From: an uncultured Paenibacillaceae bacterium
GTDB taxonomy: Bacteria; Bacillota; Bacilli; Aneurinibacillales; Aneurinibacillaceae
Direction of reading: 5' to 3'
Assembly: GCA_946478845.1 (NCBI GenBank)
Contig: CAMLDI010000005.1
Coordinates: 49,921-113,920 of the forward strand
DNA: 64,000 nt
Shown here: positions 45,122-54,700 of the stretch, piece by piece
Layout of the letters: each line of letters begins with the position of its first letter
Position numbering within the stretch: the stretch's first letter is position 1
Made by a program: the position numbers and the translations under genes
The notes under the pieces: model-generated
Told to the model about the DNA's origin: nothing
The model's input: the letters and a program-made list of their open reading frames with translations, nothing else
The model's database searches: none

Positions 45122-45802
45122 TTATTCTCGGTTTCCAAGAATGCGAAGAAGGTATAAGAACAAGTTGATGAAATCCAGATAAAGTGTTAGTGCACCAATG
45201 ATTGCTGCATTGGTTTCCATATCCCCATAATAATTGTTCCCCTGGCCCATTTGTTTAATTTTCTGCATATCATAGGCGGTTAAACCACAGAAAATCACTA
45301 CTCCGAGATAACTTAAAATCATAGTTAAGCCACTGCTTTGCAAAAACATGTTTACAAGGGTAGCTAAAATGAGTCCAATTAAAAGCATTAAGAAAATAGA
45401 GCCCAGCTTACTCAGGTCGATTTTAGTCAAATAACCGAAAGCAGCCATAATTCCAAACATACCAGCAGTAATTGCGAAAGTTAAAACAACGGATGCAGTT
45501 GTATAAACAGAGAGAATGAGAGATAAAGTAACCCCGTTTAATGCAGCATAAATAAAAAACAATAAGGTTGCGGTTGTTGCTGACATTTTATGAATCCTTG
45601 CAGCGAGGAAAAATACCAAAGCAAGTTCAGCAATTAATAAGCCAAATACGATACCAGTATGTTCTGCAAAATAAGCAATAGCTCTGTTGTTATTTTCCAG
45701 AATTAAAGCAATGGCTCCAGTCATTAATAAACCAACAAACATCCAGTTGAATACCCGTTGTATGAAACGTTGTTGGACTCGTGCGACAGATGTCACTTCC
45801 AT
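45122..45802 (-). CDS. Bax inhibitor-1/YccA-family membrane protein
   Basis: A 226-residue protein with seven membrane helices, beginning NWMFVGLLMTGAIALIL. The family ends with an acidic helix; here GVVIFCGLTAYDMQKIKQMG has the conserved Asp, and the last helix is GALTLYLDFINLFLYLLRIL. Members act as pH-sensitive calcium leak channels; that is family knowledge. The ATG at 45802 follows TGGAGG; the frame extends 14 codons further without a site. Confidence 0.88.
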   Translation of the reverse strand: MEVTSVARVQQRFIQRVFNWMFVGLLMTGAIALILENNNRAIAYFAEHTGIVFGLLIAELALVFFLAARIHKMSATTATLLFFIYAALNGVTLSLILSVYTTASVVLTFAITAGMFGIMAAFGYLTKIDLSKLGSIFLMLLIGLILATLVNMFLQSSGLTMILSYLGVVIFCGLTAYDMQKIKQMGQGNNYYGDMETNAAIIGALTLYLDFINLFLYLLRILGNRE

Positions 45803-45902
45803 TAGTGATAACCTCCAATTCATAAAAAAATAAAACGATATCATTATTATATACTAAATTTTTATACGTATTTTCATAAATTTGGGTTTCGTAGATAAAG
45901 CA

Positions 45903-45939
45903 AAAAAAGCTTTCCTGTTGATTGCAGGAAAGCTTTTTT
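45903..45939 (-). terminator. Terminator downstream of sodA
   Basis: Fifteen-bp stem AAAAAAGCTTTCCTG/CAGGAAAGCTTTTTT with a 7-nt loop, 26 bp after the sodA stop. Confidence 0.92.
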
Positions 45940-45965
45940 CTTTATGGAAGTTTATTAAAACCATC

Positions 45966-46583
45966 TTATTTTGCTTCAGTATAAAGTCTGCTTACTTCGT
46001 TCCAATTAATAACGTTCCACCAGTTAGTCACATACTCTGGACGTTTGTTTTGGTATTTTAGATAGTAAGCATGTTCCCAAACATCGCAGCAGAGGATTGG
46101 GGTTTTGCCTTCAGAAAGTGGACAATCTTGATTAAGAGTGTTTATTACTTCAAGTTTCCCTTCGCCATTTACAACGAGCCAACCCCAACCGCTTCCGAAA
46201 CGGCCTACAGAAGCTTGAGTTAATTTTCCTTTGAAGTTTTCGAAACTGCCGAAAGCTTCGTTAATGGCATCAGCAAGTTCCCCAGCAGGTTGACCACCAC
46301 CGTTTGGCCCTAAGGTGTTCCAATAAAGGGTATGGTTATATACACCGCCACCATTGTTTTTAACAGCAGTACGGATGCTTTCTGGAACATCGTTAATATT
46401 TTTTAAAAGATCAGCAATGCTTTTTCCTTGAGCTACTTCTTCATGTCCTTCAAGGGCATTGTTTAAGTTATTTAAGTATGTCGCCTGATGGCGGTCATGG
46501 TGAATTTCCACAGTTAACGCATCAATGTGCGGTTCTAATGCATCGTAAGAATAAGGGAGTGCAGGTAATTCGTATTTAGCCAT
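45966..46583 (-). CDS. sodA: Manganese/iron superoxide dismutase
   Basis: Dismutates superoxide to hydrogen peroxide and oxygen. It has 205 residues with metal ligands in [19 protein letters not shown] [29 protein letters not shown], and [19 protein letters not shown]. The GPNGGG and GSGWGWLV context fits the Mn form. The ATG follows AAGGAGG. A PerR/Fur-type palindrome is 48 bp upstream. It is on its own transcript between the BI-1 gene and fabL, where B. subtilis has no sodA. Confidence 0.93.
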   Translation of the reverse strand: MAKYELPALPYSYDALEPHIDALTVEIHHDRHQATYLNNLNNALEGHEEVAQGKSIADLLKNINDVPESIRTAVKNNGGGVYNHTLYWNTLGPNGGGQPAGELADAINEAFGSFENFKGKLTQASVGRFGSGWGWLVVNGEGKLEVINTLNQDCPLSEGKTPILCCDVWEHAYYLKYQNKRPEYVTNWWNVINWNEVSRLYTEAK

Positions 46584-46630
46584 TTTTACAATCCTCCTTA
46601 GTACTCAATCCATATCAAAATGTGTCTTCT

Positions 46631-46645
46631 TTACAATAATTATTA
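46631..46645 (-). promoter_or_regulatory. PerR-box-like palindrome before sodA
   Basis: TTACAATAATTATTA matches 12 of 14 defined positions of the Bacillus PerR box TTATAATNATTATAA. It lies 48 bp before the sodA ATG, in the expected promoter region. AT-rich background makes chance matches possible. Confidence 0.35.
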
Positions 46646-46797
46646 TATCGTATTCATTCTAAATATCAATACAAAAATATATAAAAAGTATAAAAAAGGT
46701 GTAAACAATGTTAATCTTGGTTTTATAATGTTAATTCTCGATATAAGGTGTTTAAAACTGTCTTATGTTATAATTTTTATGTATAAAGAAAGTTTAA

Positions 46798-47568
<771 letters not shown>

Positions 47569-47710
47569 TTGGTATTTTTCAAGGTGATACTGATAGACAG
47601 GTCATAACTTTGTCATAATATAAAGAAAGATTTGAAAGGTTTTTTATGGCCTATCAAGAATACATTATGTAGTGATTGCATTTGAAATAAAATTATGTAA
47701 GGAGGCTTGA

Positions 47711-48013
47711 ATGATGTATTCACTTGAAGGGGTTTTAACCTGGGAAGCAGAAATGGTAGATAACCTTGAATTTAATAAAGAAATGCTAACTAAATATCAC
47801 TGGATGGAATGGGACCTTAAACGTCATCGAGCTTCCTTACTTGCAGATAAATCAGTGGATTTAGATAGCGTGAAACAAATAGAGGAAGCCCTTACAGCAT
47901 TACAAGAAACCATTTCGAGAACAAAAAGCGAAATAGAAGAAAAAGAGTTAGAATTAAAAAAAATGTTCTGTTGTTGGAAACAATTTTTAGAAAAAGATAA
48001 AGAAATACGATAA
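47711..48013 (+). CDS. YgaB-like coiled-coil protein
   Basis: A 100-residue protein with no membrane segment. Residues about 30-85 form an amphipathic helix rich in Glu, Lys and Leu (EEALTALQETISRTKSEIEE), likely a coiled coil, and the end has CCWKQFLEKDKEI. Position after fabL is that of YgaB in B. subtilis; sequence similarity is not clear, so this is by context. The gamma-type SASP gene found between them in B. subtilis is missing. Two adjacent ATG codons follow GGAGG. Confidence 0.5.
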   Translation: MMYSLEGVLTWEAEMVDNLEFNKEMLTKYHWMEWDLKRHRASLLADKSVDLDSVKQIEEALTALQETISRTKSEIEEKELELKKMFCCWKQFLEKDKEIR

Positions 48014-48017
48014 ATAT

Positions 48018-48055
48018 TGCCTCATTTTGTCTGCTTCATGCAGGCATTTTTTTTT
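48018..48055 (+). terminator. Terminator after the YgaB-like gene
   Basis: TGCCT/AGGCA with an alternative CTGC/GCAG stem, followed by nine T. Confidence 0.65.
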
Positions 48056-48168
48056 CACCTATGGATTCATTTATATATTCCTATTGTACGGTCTCTGCTT
48101 TGATAGGCGACAATTTAGGTGGACTGGTGTAAAATAATATAAGATGACTGGCAGGGAGGTACATATTT

Positions 48169-48588
48169 GTGCTTATACGTTCGTTTCGCTTAGGGGATTA
48201 CATATATATTAAGAAGATATGGCAAGAAACCGGACTGGAACAAACGGAAACAGAATCATTGGACGCCCTTGCCAAACAATTGGCCTGGGATAGTGAATTA
48301 GTTTTAATTGCAGAGCATGAAGAGAAAGCTGTAGGGGTAATTGTGGGAACAATTGATGGTTCACGTGGTTACTTTTATCGATTGGCTGTTGACCCTCAAT
48401 ACCAGGGGAAAGGAATTGGACGCAAACTCGTCGAAGCTCTTGAGAAACGGTTTATTGAAAAGGGAGTAAGTCGAATTTTTATTATGGTAAATCAGGAAAA
48501 TACCAAAGTTTTGCCATTTTATAATGCTATGGGATATGAAATAAAGAAATATTTTACATTATCTAAGAAAATTGAAGTAAACAATTAA
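48169..48588 (+). CDS. GNAT-family N-acetyltransferase
   Basis: A 139-residue acetyltransferase. The acetyl-CoA motif is complete in YRLAVDPQYQGKGIGRKLVE (Q-x2-G-x-G/A), with FIMVNQENTKVLPFYNAMGY as the last strand and helix. Substrate unknown; the RimI-like layout suggests a protein or small-molecule amine. The GTG start follows GGGAGG. The DUF402 gene starts 35 bp later, so they may be co-transcribed. Confidence 0.8.
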   Translation: MLIRSFRLGDYIYIKKIWQETGLEQTETESLDALAKQLAWDSELVLIAEHEEKAVGVIVGTIDGSRGYFYRLAVDPQYQGKGIGRKLVEALEKRFIEKGVSRIFIMVNQENTKVLPFYNAMGYEIKKYFTLSKKIEVNN

Positions 48589-48623
48589 TTTTTAGTTTAT
48601 TTTGGATGAGAAAGGAGCGAGTA

Positions 48624-49151
48624 ATGACAGTACCTGGCAGCCCTATTCGTATAGAAAGTTATAAACATGACCAATCTTTCCATCGTTCCTGGGACAAAAC
48701 TTTGCTCCTTCATCTTAGTGATGCAGTTTTAATTGGCGGTAATAATCATGTGAAGGTAAAGGAATCCGACGGGAGAGAGTGGAGAACGAGAGAACCTGCA
48801 ATATGCACTTTCGGTAGGGGACAATGGTTTAATACTATTGCCATGATAAGAAATGATGGGATATATTATTATTGCAATATAGGATCTCCTTTTATCTTTC
48901 GAAATAATGTATTAACCTATATTGATTATGATTTGGATGTTAAGGTCTTTCCAGATATGAGTTATACCATTTTAGATCGGGATGAGTTCGCTGTTCGTCG
49001 TAAACTAATGCATTATCCTGAAGATATTGTGCATCAAGTGTATAAAGGCGTACAAGAAGTGGTTCATTGGATTGAAGAAAGAAAGGGTCCATTTCATCCT
49101 GGATTTGTAGAAAAATGGTATGAAAGGTACCAACACATTCTTCAACGTTAA
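48624..49151 (+). CDS. DUF402 nucleoside tri/diphosphatase (YgaC/NtdP-like)
   Basis: A 175-residue cytosolic protein of the FomD/DUF402 barrel family: VPGSPIRIESYKHDQSFHRS, FGRGQWFNTIAMIRNDGIYY, YYCNIGSPFIF and YIDYDLDVKVFPD with the metal-binding Asp residues, then DRDEFAVRRKLMHYPEDI. B. subtilis and S. aureus relatives hydrolyse nucleoside tri- and diphosphates. The ATG at 48624 follows AAAGGAG. Confidence 0.87.
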   Translation: MTVPGSPIRIESYKHDQSFHRSWDKTLLLHLSDAVLIGGNNHVKVKESDGREWRTREPAICTFGRGQWFNTIAMIRNDGIYYYCNIGSPFIFRNNVLTYIDYDLDVKVFPDMSYTILDRDEFAVRRKLMHYPEDIVHQVYKGVQEVVHWIEERKGPFHPGFVEKWYERYQHILQR

Positions 49152-49183
49152 AAAACTCCTTTTCTTTTGGAAGGGAGTTTTTA
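49150..49183 (+). terminator. Terminator after the DUF402 gene
   Basis: AAAAACTCC/GGAGTTTTT with a 14-nt loop, starting at the stop codon. Confidence 0.75.
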
Positions 49184-49204
49184 TTCTTGATTTGAGGTGA
49201 TCGA

Positions 49205-50956
49205 TTGGACGCAATTAAACGTTATATGCAGTTTGTTAAGCCATATTGGAAATGGATTATTTTAACGATTATTGTGGGAATTATCAAGTTTGGGATTCCT
49301 CTGGTGATGCCTTTATTATTGAAATATATTATTGATGATATCCTCCTGGCGCAGCTGAGTATGGAAGAGAAAATCAATTCTTTAACAACAATCATCATTT
49401 GGGTATTTATATTATTTACTGTTATAAGAGCTCCTGTTGAATATTGGAGACAGTATTTAGCCCAATGGGTATCCAATAAAGTTCTTTATGACATTAGAGA
49501 TCGGACTTACCATCATATTCAAAAATTATCCCTTTCTTATTTTCATAATCATAAGGCAGGAGAAATCATTTCCAGAGTAATTAATGATGTTGAACAAACA
49601 AAAAGTTTTGTAGAAACCGGGTTAATGAATGTATGGTTAGATACAGCAACCATTCTTATTGCTTTATTTTTTATGTTCACAATGGACTGGAAATTAACAT
49701 TAGTTTCCATTTGTATGTTTCCCTTTTATGGTTTTGCGGTTAAATTCTTTTATTCCCGTTTACGGGCACTTACACGGCAACGTTCACAGGCACTTGCAAA
49801 TTTACAAGCTCATCTTCATGAACGAGTGCAAGGTATCCCTGTAATTAAAGGGTTTGCTTTAGAGGATTATGAGCAAGAAAAATTCAGTGAAAAAAATAAG
49901 TCTTTTTTAAATAAAGCTGTGGAACATACATCATGGAATGCCAAGACTCATTCAGTAGTAAATACCGTAACAGATATTGCTCCTTTATTGGTGATTGCCT
50001 TTTCTGGTTATCAAGTGTTGCAGGGAAATTTAACACTGGGTACTATGGTTGCTTTTTATTCTTATTTAGACCGCCTATATTCTCCATTGCGCAGATTGGT
50101 TAACTCTTCAACCACATTGACCCAGGCACTGGCTTCTATGGATCGGTTATTTGAATTTATAGATACAAAATATGAAATTGAAGATCAACCCAATGCGAAA
50201 ACATTAAAAGATGTGCAAGGATTTGTTGAATTTGAAAATGTCTATTTCCGGTATAAGGATACAGATGATGAAGTGTTAAAGGGAATTAATTTACGAGTAG
50301 ACCCGGGAGAAACAGTAGCATTAGTTGGGGTTAGTGGTGGGGGAAAATCCTCCCTCATTAGTTTACTTCCTCGTTTCTATGATGTAACAAATGGGAGAAT
50401 TCATATTGATGGCCAGGATATACGGGAAGTTACACAAAAAAGCCTTCGTTCCAGAATAGGCCTGGTATTGCAAGACAATATTTTATTTAGCGATTCTGTA
50501 AGAATGAATATTTTGATGGGGAATCCAGATGCAACGGAAGAAGAAATGATTGCTGCTGCAATGGCAGCTAATGCCCATGAATTTATTATGGATTTGACCA
50601 ATGGATATGACACAGAAATTGGAGAAAGAGGGGTCAAATTATCTGGAGGGCAGAAACAAAGGATTGCAATTGCCCGGGTATTCTTAAAAGACCCTGAAAT
50701 CCTAATTTTGGATGAAGCGACTTCCGCCTTAGACTTGGAGTCAGAACATTTAATACAACAATCCTTAGAACGCCTTGCGGCCAACAGAACAACCTTTATC
50801 GTTGCCCATCGTTTATCCACAATCACTCATGCTGATAAAATTATTTTGATAGAGAATGGCCAGATTAAAGAAGAAGGAACTCATGAAGAGTTAATGCTTT
50901 CTCAGGGTGACTATTATCGTTTATTTACTGTACAAAATTTAGAACCCATAAGTTAA
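49205..50956 (+). CDS. ABC exporter, fused membrane and ATPase domains (YgaD-like)
   Basis: A 583-residue half-transporter that works as a dimer. Six membrane helices span about residues 15-305, and the ATPase domain about 335-580: Walker A VALVGVSGGGKSSLISLLPR, signature VKLSGGQKQRIAIARVFLKD, Walker B ILILDEATSALD and switch His in FIVAHRLSTI. MsbA/BmrA-type exporters for lipids or drugs have this form. The position between the DUF402 gene and hemL equals that of ygaD in B. subtilis. The TTG start follows GAGGTGA. Confidence 0.87.
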   Translation: MDAIKRYMQFVKPYWKWIILTIIVGIIKFGIPLVMPLLLKYIIDDILLAQLSMEEKINSLTTIIIWVFILFTVIRAPVEYWRQYLAQWVSNKVLYDIRDRTYHHIQKLSLSYFHNHKAGEIISRVINDVEQTKSFVETGLMNVWLDTATILIALFFMFTMDWKLTLVSICMFPFYGFAVKFFYSRLRALTRQRSQALANLQAHLHERVQGIPVIKGFALEDYEQEKFSEKNKSFLNKAVEHTSWNAKTHSVVNTVTDIAPLLVIAFSGYQVLQGNLTLGTMVAFYSYLDRLYSPLRRLVNSSTTLTQALASMDRLFEFIDTKYEIEDQPNAKTLKDVQGFVEFENVYFRYKDTDDEVLKGINLRVDPGETVALVGVSGGGKSSLISLLPRFYDVTNGRIHIDGQDIREVTQKSLRSRIGLVLQDNILFSDSVRMNILMGNPDATEEEMIAAAMAANAHEFIMDLTNGYDTEIGERGVKLSGGQKQRIAIARVFLKDPEILILDEATSALDLESEHLIQQSLERLAANRTTFIVAHRLSTITHADKIILIENGQIKEEGTHEELMLSQGDYYRLFTVQNLEPIS

Positions 50957-50989
50957 AAGGAGGCCTAATGGGCCTCTTTAATTTTTTTT
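50956..50989. terminator. Terminator that includes the end of mtnX
   Basis: GAGGCC/GGCCTC with a 5-nt loop, then ATTTTTTTT. The hairpin encodes the last residues of MtnX on the other strand. Confidence 0.75.
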
Positions 50990-51630
50990 ACTGCCTTAAT
51001 GCAATCGTGGAATGTAGTAAAGGAGTTATGGGAGAGATTGAGTTCCTGGCACTTTTCTAAAAGGTAGGAGCGGGCAATGGTCCAATCTGCTATTTTAGCT
51101 CCTTCCAGGTCTGTGATGCTATCTCCTATAACGATCTTATATACATTTTCTTTATTAAAAGAGCGGATAATCGAAGTTTTGCACATCCCACAATCCACTT
51201 TGCAATGTTCATCACAAGAATATGGCCAAAGTATTTTAATATTTTCAGAAGAATCATCGTTTGAGTTACAATATACTTTATCAATTTTGTCCAAATAAGG
51301 TTTTAAAATAGGATCTATAAAAAAATCAATCCCGTTGCTTGTAACGAGGAATTGAATATTTTCCTTCTGGCAATAAGAAAGGAAGTCTGCAAAACCTTCT
51401 CGAACTTTTGCTCCATTTACTATAAAATGTACCAGTTCTGCTTTCTTTTCAACAGGAATTAACTCAAAAAGAGCTCCAACACCTTCTCTTAAGGTACGTT
51501 TTCCATCAAACATATCCTGCACAATTTCTTCCCATTGTGGGGGAGCAAATTCCCTCATGGCATCAATAATGTTATCTTTCTCCGTTATTGTTCCATCGAA
51601 ATCGCAAAAAATAACTATTTGTTTTTGCAA
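50965..51630 (-). CDS. mtnX: 2-hydroxy-3-keto-5-methylthiopentenyl-1-phosphate phosphatase
   Basis: HAD-family phosphatase of the methionine salvage pathway. It has 221 residues: FCDFDGTITEKDN with the nucleophile Asp, LVTSNGIDFFIDPIL, and VIGDSITDLEGAKIADW as motif IV. The cysteines CDEHCKVDCGMCK fit MtnX. In Bacillus this gene sits with mtnW, mtnB and mtnD; here none of those is nearby. The TTG start at 51630 has GGGAGG about ten bases upstream. Confidence 0.82.
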   Translation of the reverse strand: MQKQIVIFCDFDGTITEKDNIIDAMREFAPPQWEEIVQDMFDGKRTLREGVGALFELIPVEKKAELVHFIVNGAKVREGFADFLSYCQKENIQFLVTSNGIDFFIDPILKPYLDKIDKVYCNSNDDSSENIKILWPYSCDEHCKVDCGMCKTSIIRSFNKENVYKIVIGDSITDLEGAKIADWTIARSYLLEKCQELNLSHNSFTTFHDCIKAVKKIKEAH

Positions 51631-51692
51631 ACCAACACGCCTCCCGGATTTTCTCTCTTTAAAAAAAGTATAAACTATATTTTGGCAAAAAG

Positions 51693-51725
51693 AAAACCCA
51701 CTTTCCTTATGAGAAAGTGGGTTTT
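51693..51725 (-). terminator. Terminator downstream of gltB
   Basis: AAAACCCACTTTC/GAAAGTGGGTTTT with a 7-nt loop, then TTCTTTTTG on the leftward transcript. Confidence 0.9.
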
Positions 51726-51730
51726 CTTTA

Positions 51731-54700
51731 TTATTCAGTAGCGATGGAAGGATCCGCTTGTTCTTTTGTTGGTGTTAACATGATGAAGTGTTGTTCAGCA
51801 TGTTCCAGCAATCCTTGAATCTCGTTCGCTTTATTTTCTTGTCCTGTTGCTTTTAATTCAGCAATGTATTCCCCAAGGAGATCATTCAAATCTTCTTTTC
51901 CTTTAAGGTTGAGAGGGAGGAGAGATACTTTTGCCGCTTTTGCAATCCGGCGTTTAATTGCAGCTTCATCCAGACCCATTTCAGGGTTGAGAAGAAGATA
52001 GATGGTACCGCCAGTCATACCAGAGCACATCCATGGACCTGGGTCACCGAGGACAACAGCACGGCCATTCGTCATGTATTCAAAGGCAAAACCTTTAATG
52101 TTAGCTCGTGCGCCAATTCCTGCCAATTCATCGTTGATTGGTTCGGAAATTTCACCGCCAAAGATTACGTCAGCACCTGAGAGACGAATACAAGCCCGTG
52201 CATCTGCATTGCCTTGCACAATAAATAACCCTTTTTGTGCACCATAGGCGAAGCTTTTACCTACAGAACCGTTAATGAATTCTCCATTAGCATTAGGAGA
52301 CTTCATAATGGCAATGCGACCGCCAAAACCAGTTTTACCTACACCGTCTTGAGCGCCACCTTTAACGAGAATGTTAACCCCTTCTGCGTTGAAAGCGGCA
52401 AGACCATTACCAGGAACACAACCGTTATCAAAGGTAAGTTGAACTTCAGGAAGATTGACATAGCTGCCATCAAGGTGAGGTTTAACCCTTGCCCCGGAAT
52501 ATCTGCTGCCAAGTACACGCTGGTCACTTAATACATTGGTAAAGGTTTCATTAATAGGTGCATTAGGAGAAGCATATGGATCCGCTTCAATAACGCTTTC
52601 CCCACCTATACCAGCAAGAACTTTAGATTCAACTTTCACTGGCTCATATGGGAAGGATGCATTCGCAAGCATATAGGATAGATCCATTTTTTCTAATCCA
52701 CGTGCCTGTTTCATTAAATCTGCACGGCCAACCAGGTCTTGCAGTCTTTCAGCACCAAGTTCAGCTGTAAGTTGTTTTACTTCTTCACCGATAGAGGTAA
52801 AGAGGCGTTTTAAGTTTTCTATAGAACGATCTAACACGCGAGGAACAAAACGGCGCAGGCCATGTTCTTTTGCTTCTTCTTCAGATTCAATTTGTGTTGC
52901 AATACCAACATGGCAAGTGTCAAGGTGACAGCCACGGCAAGTGGTACAACCAACAGCAAGCATCGCAAGGGTACCAAAACCAATTCGGTTTGCTCCTAAA
53001 AGGATTAATTTCATAACGTCAAGCCCGCTCTTTACGCCACCGTCAGCCCAAATTTCAACGTTATCACGAAGTCCAGCTTCAATAAGGGCAGTATGAGCTG
53101 CTTTAACCCCAATCTCAACAGGAAGGCCAACGTGCTGGATTGCATGGACGCGAGCAGCACCAGTACCACCGTCGAAACCGCTTAATGTAATGTAGTCAGC
53201 CCCAGCTTTGGCAATCCCTACAGCAATGGTTCCAATGTTAGGTACAATCGGAACTTTCACACACACTTTTGCTTTTGCATTAGCGGTTTTTAATTCCGTA
53301 ATGATTTGTGCAAGGTCTTCAATTGAATAAATATCATGGTTGTTGGAAGGGGAAATCAAGTCAGAACCAATGGTCGCATTCCGTGCAGCCGCAATTTTAG
53401 CAGTTACTTTTCTGCCAGGAAGGTGACCTCCTTCACCTGGTTTTGCCCCTTGCCCAATTTTAATTTCAAGTAAGTTGGTAGAGTTGGCAAGCTCAATGTT
53501 AACACCAAAACGGCCTGAAGCCACTTGTTGTCCACGGGATTTCGGGTACTTGCCAAGCATATCTTTAATTTCCCCGCCTTCACCATTTAAGCTAACTATA
53601 TTTAATTGGTCAGCTGCTTCTGCATAGGCTCGGAAAGGAATTTCATTTTGAGAGCCAAAGGACATAGAAGCAATGATAAATGGAAAGTCATGATCATTAA
53701 TAGTGATATCCACTTTTTCTATATCAGTAGCTTTTTCAGCCTTTTTAAGATCCATTAAATGGCGAATAGCTACAGGATTGTTTGTTTCTTGTTCAAGCAA
53801 TTTTGCGGAAAAATCTTTATAAGGAAGAGCACCGTTTGCTACTTCACTAATTGATTTCCAAATTCTTGGCCATAAGTGGAACAATTTCGCTGGTTTTGCG
53901 TTTTCTTTTGCGTAATCTTCGTAGCGGGTACGGCTATCTTCTTCAAGGTTTTTGAAGGAAGTACCCGCATTTTCGCTGCCACAGAAGTTTACAATGCCAA
54001 GAACGTCTGCAACTTCTTTGTGTAGCCCGATGGAAGAGAAGAGACGAGCATAACCGCGAAGTTCATGGATACCAATTGTAGAGATTACCTTTTCAAGACC
54101 TTTATTCAAAGATGTATAAAGATTTTCAACAGATTTAGTGCCTTCTTTTCCAAATACTGTTGCAAATAAAAGATACGGAGAAACCGCATCAGCGCCAAGG
54201 CCAAAGGCAATGGCTAGGTCATGCAAGCTACGAATCGCGCCAGAGCGAAGAACTAAGCTAGATTGACGGCGAAGATTGGCAACTCCTTTTACCTCGTGGT
54301 TTTTCAAAGCGGAATCGAGTTTTGCTACAACCAGGTGGGGGTCAATAAAGTATTTGTGATCCTGATGAACAAGGGAGTCATCTAAAAGAAGGATACGAGC
54401 CCCTTTTTCGACAGCCTGAATAGCATCGTTAGCAATCCGGTCAAGAGCTTCTGGAATCGTTTCATTTTCTCCGAAGAACATAGGAATAATGCTTGCTTGC
54501 CCTTGATTTGCATAGTGTTCCATTAATTGTTCAAGGGTAAGGGTGTGTAAGGATTCAGCAAGTTCTTGTAAGGATTTCCCTTCTACTAATAGTGGTGAAG
54601 GAAGTTCAATTGAATCTTCAGCTTTACCGTTAGGATAGAAAGCAGGACGTCCACCAAGAATGACACGGGTAGAGAAGTGTTCCATTTCCCGTTCACGGTC

